A stretch of 64,000 bases of DNA from Sphingosinicella flava (GTDB lineage: Bacteria; Pseudomonadota; Alphaproteobacteria; Sphingomonadales; Sphingomonadaceae), in assembly GCF_016025255.1 (NCBI RefSeq), contig NZ_CP065592.1, positions 1,841,122 to 1,905,121 of the forward strand. The letters are read 5' to 3'. This document shows positions 34,009 through 43,018 of the stretch, piece by piece. Both the position numbers and the translations under genes were made by a program. Numbering within the stretch: position 1 is the first letter of the stretch; each line of letters begins with the position of its first letter. The notes beneath the pieces were generated by a model that saw only the letters and a list, made by a program, of their open reading frames with translations, searched no databases and was not told the origin of the DNA.

Positions 34009-34941
34009 ATGACTTTCATGCGTAATTTCCGCCGCATAGGCGGGCTTTTGACCTTGGCGATGCTGGCGGCACAACCTGCCGCGGCGCAGATGCGGATGCA
34101 GCCGCCGCCCGGCGCGGCGCCGCCGTCGGCCGCGCTCAACGACGAATTTGACGGCGATAGCCTGTCGCCGGACTGGAAGATCTTTCATGCCGAAAATGGC
34201 TGGCCGAACAAGATCAAGGCCATGGACGTCGGCAAGACGACCCAGGGTGCCCTGCACCTTGAACCTTATGATTCGGCGTGGGTGCGTGATCTCAACGCCC
34301 CTTTCCTCTACAAGATTCTGCAGGGCGATTTCGACGTCCGCGCCCGGGTCCGGGCAAAAGGGGCCAATGGCGACATTCCGGCGGGCACCTGGTCCCTGGG
34401 AGGCCTGATGGCGCGCGTGCCAAACGGCCTCACCGAAGCGACCTGGCAGCCCAATCGCGAAAATTGGCACTTCATCACCACCGGCGTCGGCTTCGAAGCC
34501 GGCAAGACGATGACGGAGACGAAGGGCACCTATAACAGCTATTCGTCGCTAAAATTGCGCCCCTATCAAAGCGGCTGGGTCGAACTGCGCCTCGTCCGCG
34601 TCGGCATGGCGATCTTCGCCCTCGTCCGTCCCGACGACAAAAGCCCTTGGGTGGTGCGCGACCGCTTCTACCGCATGGAAGGATCGCCCTTCATGCAGGT
34701 CGGGCTCATCGCCTACACGACCAGTCCGGATACCAAGCCGGGACCGGAAAATGCAGCGGTGACGAACCGCCAGGTTTCGAAGGAGCTGCCGGTCGACATG
34801 ACGCTGGAAGTGGATTGGGTGCGCTTCGCCCCCGCCAAGCCCGCGCCGGTTCGCGATTGGTATGGGCAGGTGAACGGCACCAATCCGCTCACCAATCCCA
34901 ATATTACCGACGCGGAAATCCTCGCGGCGATCGGCGACTAA
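34009..34941 (+). CDS. Exported DUF1349/concanavalin-like protein
   Basis: The 310-residue protein has a signal peptide (GGLLTLAMLAAQPAAAQ) and a proline-rich linker before a beta-sandwich domain from about residue 45: LNDEFDGDSLSPDWKIFHAENGW, then FLYKILQGDFDVRARVRA and GLMARVP. This matches the DUF1349/beta-xylosidase C-terminal concanavalin-like family, probably binding or acting on polysaccharide outside the cytoplasm. No catalytic pair is evident, so enzymatic function is unproven. It converges on the LAD helicase gene with a four-base overlap. Confidence 0.7.
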   Translation: MTFMRNFRRIGGLLTLAMLAAQPAAAQMRMQPPPGAAPPSAALNDEFDGDSLSPDWKIFHAENGWPNKIKAMDVGKTTQGALHLEPYDSAWVRDLNAPFLYKILQGDFDVRARVRAKGANGDIPAGTWSLGGLMARVPNGLTEATWQPNRENWHFITTGVGFEAGKTMTETKGTYNSYSSLKLRPYQSGWVELRLVRVGMAIFALVRPDDKSPWVVRDRFYRMEGSPFMQVGLIAYTTSPDTKPGPENAAVTNRQVSKELPVDMTLEVDWVRFAPAKPAPVRDWYGQVNGTNPLTNPNITDAEILAAIGD

Positions 34942-37367
34942 TCCAGCCGCATCGCCTCGGCGGCGAGGCTCTCGGCTTCGATGAGGAGCGCATCGTCCAC
35001 CGTTCCGGTGGCGGTGCGCTCCCGGCCGACGATGACGAGGACGGGGACGGCCATCGGCGAGACCCGTTCCAGCTCCACATGCAGCATCGTATCGGCGGCC
35101 CGATCGAGCAGGCGGGCGAGGCGGCCGACATCGGTCATGCGCTGCTTGGCGTCTTCCCAGGCGGCGCGGAGGAGGAGATGGTCCGGCTCGTAACGGCGGA
35201 GAACGTCGTAGATGAGATCGGTCGAGAAGGTGACCTGCTTGCCCGATTTCTTCTTGCCGGGATGATGCCGCTCGACGAGCCCGCCGATCACCGCGACCTC
35301 GCGGAAGGCACGCTTCAAGAGGTTCGATCCCTGAACCCAATCGACAAATTCATGCTCCAGGATATCGGATGACAGGAGGGCGGCGGGGTCGGCGATCGGC
35401 TCCAGGCCGTAGCAGGCGAGCGCATAATCGTTGGACACGAAACCCAGCGGCTTCAGCCCCATCGTTTCCATCCGCCGGGTGATCAGCATGCCGAGCGACT
35501 GGTGCGCGTTCCAGCCTTCGAAGCTGTAGATGACCATATAATGCCGCCCCTCGTGCGGGAACGTCTCGACGAGCAATTGGTCGGGTGCCGGGAGGGTCGA
35601 GCGGCGTTCCTGGGCATGCAGCCAGTCCCGCACATCGTCCGGAAAACGCGGCCATTGAGCGCGGTCGTGGAGGAAGTGGCGGACGCGGTCGGCGAGGTTG
35701 GTGGTCATCGCCATGCGCGCGCCGACATAAGTTGGGATGCGCGCCGATTTGGCGGTCGCCCGAACGAAAAGGTCGGTGCCGTCGATCTTTTCCACCTCCA
35801 GCACCAGGCCGGAAAAGAAAAAGGTGTCGCCGGGGCTCAGGGTGGACGCGAAATAATCCTCCACCGTGCCGAGCTTGCGCCCGTTCCTGAATTTCACGTC
35901 GAGCAGGGGCGCGTCGACGATGATACCGGCATTCATCCGATGCTGCTGGATGAAGCGGGGATGGGAGACGCGCCAGAGCCCGTCCGGCCCCCTCGTCAGC
36001 CGCTTGAACTTGTCATAGGCGCGCAGGGCATAGCCGCCGCTCTCGATATAAGCGAGCACCTGGCCGAACAGGCCGGCGGTGAGGCCCGCATAAGGCGCGG
36101 CGGACCGCACTTCGGTCAGCATCTCCGCCTCATCGAACGGCGCGGCGCAGGCGAGGCCCATGATGTGCTGGGCAAGCACGTCGAGCGCGCCTGGCCGGAA
36201 GATTTCGGGATCGAGCTCGCCGCCGTCAATGGCGTCCAAGGCTGCCCGCGCCTCCAGATATTCGAAGCGGTTGCCGGGGACGAGGATCGCTTCGGACGGC
36301 TCGTCCATCCGGTGATTGGACCGGCCGATCCTTTGCGTTAGGCGCGAGGAGCCCTTGGGCGCGCCCATCTGGATGACGAGATCGACGTCGCCCCAGTCGA
36401 CGCCGAGATCGAGGCTCGCCGTGCAGACGAGTGCGCGCAGCCGCCCGTCCGCCACCGCATTCTCCACCTTCCGCCGCGCCTCGACGGACAGCGATCCATG
36501 GTGGACGCCGATCGGCAGGGTCTGCTCGTTCACCGCCCAGAGATCCTGGAAGATGAGCTCGGCTAGGCTGCGCGTGTTGCAGAAGACGAGGCTGGTGCGG
36601 TGCGCCTCAATCTCTTTCATGACCTGCGCCGACGCCCAGCGCCCGGAGTGGCCGGACCAAGGGATGCGCTCGTCCGCCGGCAGCATGATCCGGATGTCGG
36701 CCTTCGCGCCGGGTTCTCCCCGCACCACGTCGACCGTCTCGATATCGGCATCGGGGGCGAGCCAGCCCTGATAGGCTTCGGGATCGGCCACGGTCGCGGA
36801 CAAAGCGACGCGGCGGAGGCGGGGCGAGAGCTTTTGCAGCCGCGCCATGGCGAGCGAGAGGAGGTCGCCGCGCTTGCCGGATGCGAAGGCGTGGACCTCG
36901 TCGACGACCATGGTACGCAGGTTGCCGAAGAGGATCGCGCTGTCCTCGTGGCTCAGGAGCAGCGAAAGCGATTCCGGCGTAGTGAGCAGGATATGCGGCG
37001 GCTTCACCCGTTGCCGCGCCTTGCGGTCCGAGGGCGTGTCGCCGGTGCGGGCCTCGACGGTCACGGGAAGGCCCATCTCCTCGATCGGCGTCAGCAAATT
37101 GCGCCGCACGTCGACCGCGAGCGCCTTCAACGGCGAGACGTAGAGGGTGTGGAGACCCTGGAAATTTTCCGCCTCGGTAAGTTCGACGAGGGTCGGCAGG
37201 AAACCCGCCAGCGTCTTGCCCGCGCCCGTCGGCGCGACCAGCAGAGCGTTGCGGCCGGCGCGTGCGGCCTCCAGCATCTCCATCTGATGCCGCCGGGGCG
37301 CCCAGCCCTTGTCGGCGAACCAGGCGGCGATGGCAGGGGGCAGGGCCTCCCCGCCTTTCAAAGCCAT
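34938..37367 (-). CDS. LAD system DEXH-box helicase (Lhr-type)
   Basis: The 809-residue protein is a superfamily 2 Lhr-core helicase of the type clustered with repair ligases. Motifs: Walker A VAPTGAGKTLAG near residue 42, DEVHAF (DEVH box), and QRIGRSNHR as motif VI, followed by the winged-helix and Lhr-specific C-terminal region. Lhr enzymes unwind RNA-DNA and DNA forks. It starts directly after the stop of a 61-residue membrane-protein gene (TAAATG), is divergent from the LAD exonuclease, and lies 2 kb from PdeM, consistent with a shared repair pathway. Confidence 0.95.
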   Translation of the reverse strand: MALKGGEALPPAIAAWFADKGWAPRRHQMEMLEAARAGRNALLVAPTGAGKTLAGFLPTLVELTEAENFQGLHTLYVSPLKALAVDVRRNLLTPIEEMGLPVTVEARTGDTPSDRKARQRVKPPHILLTTPESLSLLLSHEDSAILFGNLRTMVVDEVHAFASGKRGDLLSLAMARLQKLSPRLRRVALSATVADPEAYQGWLAPDADIETVDVVRGEPGAKADIRIMLPADERIPWSGHSGRWASAQVMKEIEAHRTSLVFCNTRSLAELIFQDLWAVNEQTLPIGVHHGSLSVEARRKVENAVADGRLRALVCTASLDLGVDWGDVDLVIQMGAPKGSSRLTQRIGRSNHRMDEPSEAILVPGNRFEYLEARAALDAIDGGELDPEIFRPGALDVLAQHIMGLACAAPFDEAEMLTEVRSAAPYAGLTAGLFGQVLAYIESGGYALRAYDKFKRLTRGPDGLWRVSHPRFIQQHRMNAGIIVDAPLLDVKFRNGRKLGTVEDYFASTLSPGDTFFFSGLVLEVEKIDGTDLFVRATAKSARIPTYVGARMAMTTNLADRVRHFLHDRAQWPRFPDDVRDWLHAQERRSTLPAPDQLLVETFPHEGRHYMVIYSFEGWNAHQSLGMLITRRMETMGLKPLGFVSNDYALACYGLEPIADPAALLSSDILEHEFVDWVQGSNLLKRAFREVAVIGGLVERHHPGKKKSGKQVTFSTDLIYDVLRRYEPDHLLLRAAWEDAKQRMTDVGRLARLLDRAADTMLHVELERVSPMAVPVLVIVGRERTATGTVDDALLIEAESLAAEAMRLD

Positions 37368-37553
37368 TTAGATTTTCTCGTCGTCCAGCTTGGCATCTTC
37401 CGCCTTGTACAAATCGCGTGTCGCCTGCTCGGTCCGCTCGATGTCGCGGCGGCTCGCCTTGCGATTGCGGACAATGGCCCACAGGAGGACGGCTGCCAAC
37501 AGGATCGGGCCGAGAATCGTGATGAGGCTCCAACTGAAACCACCTGAATCCAT
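37368..37553 (-). CDS. Small membrane protein upstream of the LAD helicase
   Basis: This 61-residue product has one membrane segment (SLITILGPILLAAVLLWAIV) and a highly charged helical tail (NRKASRRDIERTEQATRDLYKAEDAKLDDEKI). Its TAA stop directly abuts the helicase ATG, so translation is probably coupled. The charged tail is cytoplasmic by the positive-inside rule. No known family; function unknown. A GGAGAGAC run lies a few bases before the start. Confidence 0.8.
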   Translation of the reverse strand: MDSGGFSWSLITILGPILLAAVLLWAIVRNRKASRRDIERTEQATRDLYKAEDAKLDDEKI

Positions 37554-37621
37554 CGTGTCTCTCCTTGTCTTCGCGCACGCGGCATGGAGCCTGAAGCGCC
37601 CTTCGCTTATTATAGCTCCCG

Positions 37622-38620
37622 ATGGCCCGTCTCGGTTCCTGGATAGAGCCTTTTCCCGAAGGCATTTATGTGAAGCCCGCCGACGCCTGGGTGGACCCGT
37701 CCCAGCCCAAGGCGCGGGCGATCGTCACCCACGGCCATGCCGATCATGCGCGCGGCGGGCATGGTCAGGTGTGGGCGACGCCGGAGACGCTCGCCATCAT
37801 GGAATGCCGTTATGGGCCGCAGAACGGATCGCCGGTGGGCTATGGCGACGTAATCCGCATGAGCGAGGTCGACGTGAGCTTCGTGCCTGCGGGCCACGTC
37901 CTCGGCTCCGCGCAGATCATCCTCGACCATCGGGGCGAAAGGGTGGTCGTCTCCGGCGATTACAAGCGCCGCCCCGATCCCACCTGCGCGCCGTTCGAGC
38001 CGGTGCCCTGCGACATCTTCATTACCGAGGCGACGTTCGGCCTCCCCGTCTTCCGCCACCCGGATACGGGGAGCGAGATGGACCGGCTTTTAGAGCGGCT
38101 CCATGCCAATCCCGATCGCTGCGTGCTGGTCGGCGCCTATGCGCTCGGCAAGGCGCAGCGCGTGATCATGGAACTCAGGCGGCGGGGGCATCACGATCCC
38201 ATCTATATTCACGGCGCGCTCCAGCGGCTGTGCGAGCTTTACCAGGAACAAGGCGTGGAACTTGGCGACATCCGTCCCGCGACCGGCATAGCGAAGGAGG
38301 AATTGAAGGGCCGGATCGTCCTCTGCCCGCCCGGCGCCCTGAACGACCGCTGGTCGCGGCGCCTGCCCGATCCGATCACCGCCATGGCATCGGGCTGGAT
38401 GCGCGTCCGCCAGCGCGCCCGGCAGAGGAACGTCGAATTGCCCCTCATCATCTCCGACCACGCCGACTGGGACGAGCTCACCGCCACCCTGCGCGAAATC
38501 GCGCCGAAGGAAGTGTGGGTGACGCATGGCCGCGAGGAAGCGCTGATTCACTGGTGCGCCATGCACCAGATCAAGGCGCGCGAGCTCAATCTCGTCGGCT
38601 ATGAGGATGAGGACGATTAA
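37622..38620 (+). CDS. LAD system MBL-fold exonuclease
   Basis: The 332-residue protein is a metallo-beta-lactamase/beta-CASP nuclease like CPSF/Artemis. The metal motif VTHGHADHARGGH (HxHxDH) is near residue 40, with FVPAGHVLGSAQI, VVSGDYKRR and VTHGREEALIHW later. It belongs to the ligase-associated exonuclease family, thought to process DNA ends with the LAD helicase, ligase and PdeM. It is divergent from the small-protein/helicase pair across a 68-base gap. Its end overlaps the HEPN-like gene convergently by four bases. Confidence 0.95.
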   Translation: MARLGSWIEPFPEGIYVKPADAWVDPSQPKARAIVTHGHADHARGGHGQVWATPETLAIMECRYGPQNGSPVGYGDVIRMSEVDVSFVPAGHVLGSAQIILDHRGERVVVSGDYKRRPDPTCAPFEPVPCDIFITEATFGLPVFRHPDTGSEMDRLLERLHANPDRCVLVGAYALGKAQRVIMELRRRGHHDPIYIHGALQRLCELYQEQGVELGDIRPATGIAKEELKGRIVLCPPGALNDRWSRRLPDPITAMASGWMRVRQRARQRNVELPLIISDHADWDELTATLREIAPKEVWVTHGREEALIHWCAMHQIKARELNLVGYEDEDD

Positions 38621-39060
38621 GGCAGGTCATTAATAGGGATTTGATCACCAATTGCTTGAATATGAAGCCAAGCCAATTGCCGAGCTTGTTCTGCATCGGG
38701 AATCTCAACAACGCCGCCCCTCATATATCTCAGCTCATTCCTCATATGAAGAGGAGATAAGATGCTTATCAAGTCTGATATATTAGGGTCTGGCAGTTTG
38801 TAGCCAAAGGATATGGCCATACTTAAAGATTTACTTAAATCGTGGCCAATTTTTTTTAAATCATTGTAGGTGACCACTTCTCTGTACACCAGCATGCTTT
38901 TCAAAGATAATTCAAAAGAATAGGACAAGTTTACAAAGAAGGCTGGCCAATGGAACATGTCATCATTCTTAAGTAAAGCTGAGGCTGCCTCATAAAAGCC
39001 TACTGCACCTGTTAGGAGCATCTTTGTCGATAAGGAATTGTGCCCTTTGCTTTGGTTCAT
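38617..39060 (-). CDS. AT-rich HEPN-like protein
   Basis: The 147-residue frame starts at an ATG overlapping the phosphoglucomutase stop (TAATG). Its base composition is strikingly AT-rich compared with every neighbour, which suggests recent acquisition. The pattern YEAASALL..WPAFFVNLSYSFELSLKSMLVYR..HDLSKSLSMA resembles HEPN domain helices, which occur in toxin nucleases and in accessory RNA-binding proteins. The canonical R-x4-6-H catalytic motif is not convincing (RNELRYMRG lacks the histidine), so RNase activity is doubtful. It lacks a visible antitoxin partner. Whether it is expressed through coupling is inference. The extended frame upstream overlaps the mutase gene and is a shadow. Confidence 0.7.
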   Translation of the reverse strand: MNQSKGHNSLSTKMLLTGAVGFYEAASALLKNDDMFHWPAFFVNLSYSFELSLKSMLVYREVVTYNDLKKIGHDLSKSLSMAISFGYKLPDPNISDLISILSPLHMRNELRYMRGGVVEIPDAEQARQLAWLHIQAIGDQIPINDLP

Positions 39061-40448
39061 TAGTGACCCGCCTGCGGCCCGCGCTCCAGCCCTGACAAAG
39101 CGAGCTGCTCGTCGATTTGGGCCATGAGGCGGTCGAGCCCGGCCTGATCCCTGGCCTCGGCACGGGCGACGAGCACATCCTGCGTGTTCGATGCACGGAG
39201 CAGCCACCAGCCGTCGGCCGTGTTGACGCGGGCGCCGTCCGTGTCGTTCACTTCCGCGCCCGATGCCGCGAGGCGGTCGAGCACTTCGCGGACGACCGGG
39301 AATTTGCGGCTATCGTCGACCTGGAAGCGCATTTCGGGCGTGTTGACCATGGCGGGCATGTCGGAGCGCAATTGGGTCAGCGACTTGCCGATGCGGCTCA
39401 CCGCGCGGATCAGGCGGACGGCGGCGTAGAGCGCGTCGTCATAGCCGTAATAATCGTGGGCGAAGAAGATGTGGCCGCTCATCTCCCCCGCAAGCGGGGC
39501 GCCGGTTTCCTTCATCTTCGACTTGATGAGGCTGTGGCCGGTCTTCCACATGAGCGGATGGCCGCCCAGTTCGGCGACCCGGTCGTAGAGCGCCTGGCTC
39601 GCCTTCACGTCGGCGATGATCGTGCAGCCGGGCACGTCGGCGATCACCGGTTCGGCGAGGATGGACAGGAGCTGGTCGCCCCACACCACCCGCCCTTCGC
39701 CGTCCACCGCGCCGATCCGGTCGCCGTCGCCGTCGAAGGCGAGGCCGAAATCGAGGCTTTTTTCGGCGACCAGCACCTTCAGATCGGCGAGATTCTTTTC
39801 CTCGGTCGGATCGGGATGATGGTTGGGAAAACGGCTGTCGACATCGGTATAGAGCAAATGATGCTCGCCCGGCAGCTTCGCGGTCAGCTTCTCGACCACC
39901 GGCCCCGCCGCGCCATTGCCCGCGTCCCAGCCGATGCGGAACGCCCCCCCGTCGAAGCCTTCGAGCAGCCGGTCGACATAGCGGTCGACAATGTCGTGAT
40001 CGGCGACGTCGCCCGGCGTTTCCGCCGCATCCCAATCCCCGTTCTCGGCCATTGTGCCCAGGCCCTGAATGTCGGCGCCGAAGAAGGGGCGGCCGAACAG
40101 AACCATCTTGAAGCCGTTATAATTGGCCGGATTGTGGCTGCCGGTGATCATGATGCCGCCGTCAACTTCGAGTACGGCCTCGGCATAATAAAGCATCGGC
40201 GTGGGACCGAGGCCGACGCGGACGACCGACACGCCGCCTTCGGTCAGGCCCTTCACCAGCGCCTTTTCCAGCACCGGCGAGCTTTCGCGGCCGTCATAGC
40301 CGGTCGCGACCCGGGTGCCGCCGCCGCGCCGGACCAACGTCGAGAAGCCGCGCCCGATCGCATAGGCGTCTGCCTCGCCCAGCGTTTCTCCCACGATCCC
40401 GCGAATGTCATATTCGCGCAGCGAGGTCGGGTGAAAGCGATGGGTCAT
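39060..40448 (-). CDS. Phosphoglucomutase/phosphomannomutase
   Basis: The 462-residue alpha-D-phosphohexomutase interconverts hexose 1- and 6-phosphates for nucleotide-sugar and polysaccharide synthesis. It carries the phosphoserine loop [15 protein letters not shown] (near residue 100), the metal loop [12 protein letters not shown] (near 240), the sugar specificity loop [15 protein letters not shown] and phosphate-binding [12 protein letters not shown] (near the C-terminus). The SG(E/H)MSGH-like loop matches PMM/PGM enzymes such as AlgC. Its stop overlaps the start of the AT-rich gene. The substrate sugar cannot be settled. Confidence 0.95.
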   Translation of the reverse strand: MTHRFHPTSLREYDIRGIVGETLGEADAYAIGRGFSTLVRRGGGTRVATGYDGRESSPVLEKALVKGLTEGGVSVVRVGLGPTPMLYYAEAVLEVDGGIMITGSHNPANYNGFKMVLFGRPFFGADIQGLGTMAENGDWDAAETPGDVADHDIVDRYVDRLLEGFDGGAFRIGWDAGNGAAGPVVEKLTAKLPGEHHLLYTDVDSRFPNHHPDPTEEKNLADLKVLVAEKSLDFGLAFDGDGDRIGAVDGEGRVVWGDQLLSILAEPVIADVPGCTIIADVKASQALYDRVAELGGHPLMWKTGHSLIKSKMKETGAPLAGEMSGHIFFAHDYYGYDDALYAAVRLIRAVSRIGKSLTQLRSDMPAMVNTPEMRFQVDDSRKFPVVREVLDRLAASGAEVNDTDGARVNTADGWWLLRASNTQDVLVARAEARDQAGLDRLMAQIDEQLALSGLERGPQAGH

Positions 40449-40476
40449 AACGGCTCCATGATGAGGAAAGGCGGCA

Positions 40477-40881
40477 TCAAGACGCGCGAGGCGTCCGCTT
40501 GTTCATTTCGGCGACGATCGTGTCGCGCGCGCGATCGAGGCGCGCGACCTGTTCGTCGTCCTCCCCCGCTTCGGCCAGCCGCTCGGCATAAGCGGCGCGA
40601 ACCTCCGCAAGGGTCGCGGTTTCGCCGACGCCCAGAATGGCGCGGGCGACCGGCACGGCCATGGCGGCCCCCTCCAATTGGCGGCGGCGATATGCGGCCC
40701 ACAGGATCGCGCCGCCCATCAGCAGCGCGCCGGTCAGCACCCGGCCGGTCGTCAGCAGCCGGAGGCCGAGGAGGAAGAGAACCGCCGCGATGGCGTCTTC
40801 ATAGGTGACGCCCTTCAGCCGCCCGGTCCACCAGGCCCAGCCGCCGAGGCCAAGGAGGAGCAGGATGAGGACCGGCGGCAC
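40477..40881 (-). CDS. Membrane protein with degenerate J-domain-like tail
   Basis: The 134-residue protein has two or three short hydrophobic segments in the first 65 residues and a C-terminal helix region [25 protein letters not shown]...[15 protein letters not shown] resembling the helices of a DnaJ domain, but with no HPD tripeptide. Such membrane-tethered J-like proteins recur in sphingomonads. Function unknown. It lies between MipZ and the mutase on the same strand, with the MipZ stop only three bases from its start region. Confidence 0.75.
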   Translation of the reverse strand: MPPVLILLLLGLGGWAWWTGRLKGVTYEDAIAAVLFLLGLRLLTTGRVLTGALLMGGAILWAAYRRRQLEGAAMAVPVARAILGVGETATLAEVRAAYAERLAEAGEDDEQVARLDRARDTIVAEMNKRTPRAS

Positions 40882-40884
40882 GGC

Positions 40885-41685
40885 TTAGCCCGCGGCGCGG
40901 GCGCGGGCGGGCGCCTCGTCCGCCTCCGGCAGGCCAAAGCCCGCGATCATCTCGCGCAATTCCTGCCGTGCCGCGATATGGGCGATGCCGACCTCGCCGA
41001 TCTGGGCGAGGTCGAGCAGGGTGATGCCCTTGGGAAACAGTTCGCGATAGATGACGCGCTCGCCAAGGCCCGGAATGACGCGGAAGCCGACGCGGCGGGA
41101 GAGCTCGTCCAGCGCCTTGCCGACGCGGCGCATATTCTTCGCCTCGATATGCTGCATGCGGTTTCTGAGGACGACCCAGTCCACGCTGTTGCCGGTGACC
41201 TTCGCCCGCTGCGTCCGGCTGTTCCAGACGAGTTCGGCATAGAAGGATGGGCGCTTCACCTTGTAGGTTTCGGCATCGACCTCGCCGATCAGGTCGAGAT
41301 CGACGAAGCTGTCGTTGATCGGGGTGACGAGCGTGTCCGCCTTCAGCATCGCGGCGCGGGCATAGGGATCGTCGCGGCCCGGCGTGTCGATGACGATCAC
41401 ATCCGCATCCTCGGCCAGCCGGGCGAGCTGGCCGTCGAAATCGTCGCTCTTCGCCGGATCGAACGTCTCGTGACGCGGCATCGGAAGCGGCACGCCGGTG
41501 CGCGCGATCGTCCTGGCGCGATTGTCGAGATAGCGGCCCAGCGTGCGCTGCCGGGTGTCGAGATCGAGCGCCGCCACCCGCCGCCCGGCCGCGGCGAGCG
41601 CGACCGCGCTGTGCACCGCCGTGGTCGACTTGCCGGTGCCGCCTTTTTCATTGGCGAAAACGATGATGTGCGGCGCGTCTGCCAT
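40885..41685 (-). CDS. mipZ: Division-plane positioning ATPase MipZ
   Basis: MipZ forms a bipolar gradient that blocks FtsZ assembly away from midcell and is a ParA-like ATPase characteristic of alphaproteobacteria. The 266-residue protein from the ATG before ADAPHIIV has the deviant Walker A FANEKGGTGKSTTA at residues 9-22, DLDTRQRTLGRY, VIDTPGRDD and the MipZ-specific VVLRNRMQHIEAKNMRRVGKAL. The longer frame upstream is a shadow over the panC start region. It is divergent from panC. Confidence 0.95.
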   Translation of the reverse strand: MADAPHIIVFANEKGGTGKSTTAVHSAVALAAAGRRVAALDLDTRQRTLGRYLDNRARTIARTGVPLPMPRHETFDPAKSDDFDGQLARLAEDADVIVIDTPGRDDPYARAAMLKADTLVTPINDSFVDLDLIGEVDAETYKVKRPSFYAELVWNSRTQRAKVTGNSVDWVVLRNRMQHIEAKNMRRVGKALDELSRRVGFRVIPGLGERVIYRELFPKGITLLDLAQIGEVGIAHIAARQELREMIAGFGLPEADEAPARARAAG

Positions 41686-41779
41686 GGATCCTCGAAACGT
41701 CCTCTTGATCTTGGGGGTGGCGGCACGCAAGACGCGCCCCATATCCCGCCCGAACTCACTTACCGAAGGCCTGGAATCC

Positions 41780-42640
41780 GTGCAAACACTCCGTGACCTC
41801 CCCGCCCTGCGCGCCGCGCTTGGCGCTCTTCGTACCGAAGGCGGCAAGATCGCTTTCGTGCCGACCATGGGCGCGCTTCATGCTGGGCACATGGCCTTGA
41901 TCGCGGAAGCGCGGCGGCGGGCGCGCTTCGTGATCGCCTCCGTCTTCGTCAATCCGACCCAATTCGGTCCCAATGAGGATTTCAGCCGCTATCCGCGCCA
42001 GGAAGCGAGGGATGCCGCGCTGCTGGAAGAGAATGGCTGCACCCTTCTATGGGCGCCGAGCGTCGAGGTCATGTATCCGGGCGGGCCGGAGATGGCGACC
42101 AGGATCACCGTCAGCGGCGTCAGCGAAGGGCTGTGCGGGGCGAGCCGGCCCGGACATTTCGACGGCGTCGCGACCGTCGTCGCCAAATTGCTCAACCAGG
42201 TGCAGCCCGATTTCGCCCTGTTCGGCGAAAAGGATTATCAGCAGCTCGCCGTCATTCGCCGCATGGCCGCCGATCTCGACCTGGCCGTGGAGATTGCCGG
42301 GGTGCCGACCCAGCGCGATGCGGACGGCCTCGCCCTCTCCTCGCGAAACGCCTATCTGTCGCCGGAGGAGCGGGTCGCCGCCCGCGCTCTGCCCCGCGCC
42401 CTTGGCCGCGCCGCCGCCGCTCTTCAAGCGGGGGAAGAGGTGGACGCCGTTCTCGCGGCGGCGCGCGCGGCCCTCGCCGATGCCGGTTTCGCGTCCGTGG
42501 ATTATGTCGAATTGCGCGACGCGGACACGCTCGTCCCGCTCGCCGCTTTGGACCGGCCCGCCCGCCTCCTCGCCGCGGCACGCATGGGTGCCACCCGCCT
42601 TATCGACAATCTGCCCGTTCTGCCTGCCGGCAAGGCGTAA
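41780..42640 (+). CDS. panC: Pantoate--beta-alanine ligase
   Basis: PanC condenses pantoate with beta-alanine using ATP, giving pantothenate for coenzyme A. The 286-residue protein has FVPTMGALHAGHMALI (HIGH-like motif), SVFVNPTQFGPNED, FGEKDYQQLAVIRRM (KMSK-like region) and GLALSSRNAYLS. Initiation is GTG; no ATG matches the family's start. It is divergent from mipZ. Confidence 0.96.
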   Translation: MQTLRDLPALRAALGALRTEGGKIAFVPTMGALHAGHMALIAEARRRARFVIASVFVNPTQFGPNEDFSRYPRQEARDAALLEENGCTLLWAPSVEVMYPGGPEMATRITVSGVSEGLCGASRPGHFDGVATVVAKLLNQVQPDFALFGEKDYQQLAVIRRMAADLDLAVEIAGVPTQRDADGLALSSRNAYLSPEERVAARALPRALGRAAAALQAGEEVDAVLAAARAALADAGFASVDYVELRDADTLVPLAALDRPARLLAAARMGATRLIDNLPVLPAGKA

Positions 42641-42707
42641 CCGGCGTCGTTAACCATTTCTTTCCACTCATTCGGCGATCCTGCTCTTAACAGCAGGGGA
42701 CAGGACG

Positions 42708-43013
42708 ATGAGCGGCATTCAGAATCACAAGGCTTTCGTGATCGAAAGCCAGTTGCAGGCGGCGGCGCGGGGCGAGGCGGAAGCCTTGTTCGACCTCGGC
42801 CTCGCTTATGCCAATGGCGGCGCGGCGCTGGCGGCCGATCCGGTCGAAGCGCATAAATGGTTCAATCTCGCCGCGCTCAACGGCGTCGAGGAAGCCAAAT
42901 ATTGCCGGGCCGACATCGCCGACACGATGACGGCGCGGGAAATCGCCGAGGCGCAGCGCCGCGCGCGCAGCTGGCTGGCCGCGGCGGCGATGCAGGGCCT
43001 GGTTGCGGCCTGA
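42708..43013 (+). CDS. Small Sel1-like repeat protein
   Basis: The 101-residue protein contains one to two Sel1/TPR-like repeats, QAAARGEAEALFDLGLAYANGGAAL..PVEAHKWFNLAALNGVEEAKYCRADI, followed by a helical tail (REIAEAQRRARSWLAAAAMQGL). Sel1 repeats are protein-binding helical hairpins. The short single-domain form is common in sphingomonads. No export signal. It converges with the FemAB-like gene, five bases apart. Confidence 0.88.
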   Translation: MSGIQNHKAFVIESQLQAAARGEAEALFDLGLAYANGGAALAADPVEAHKWFNLAALNGVEEAKYCRADIADTMTAREIAEAQRRARSWLAAAAMQGLVAA

Positions 43014-43018
43014 TCCTT

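Noticed and set aside
38617-39207. 196-codon reading of the HEPN-like gene
   Set aside because: The first 49 codons overlap the mutase gene and are arginine-rich GC-type shadow sequence; the base composition changes sharply at the ATG at 39060.
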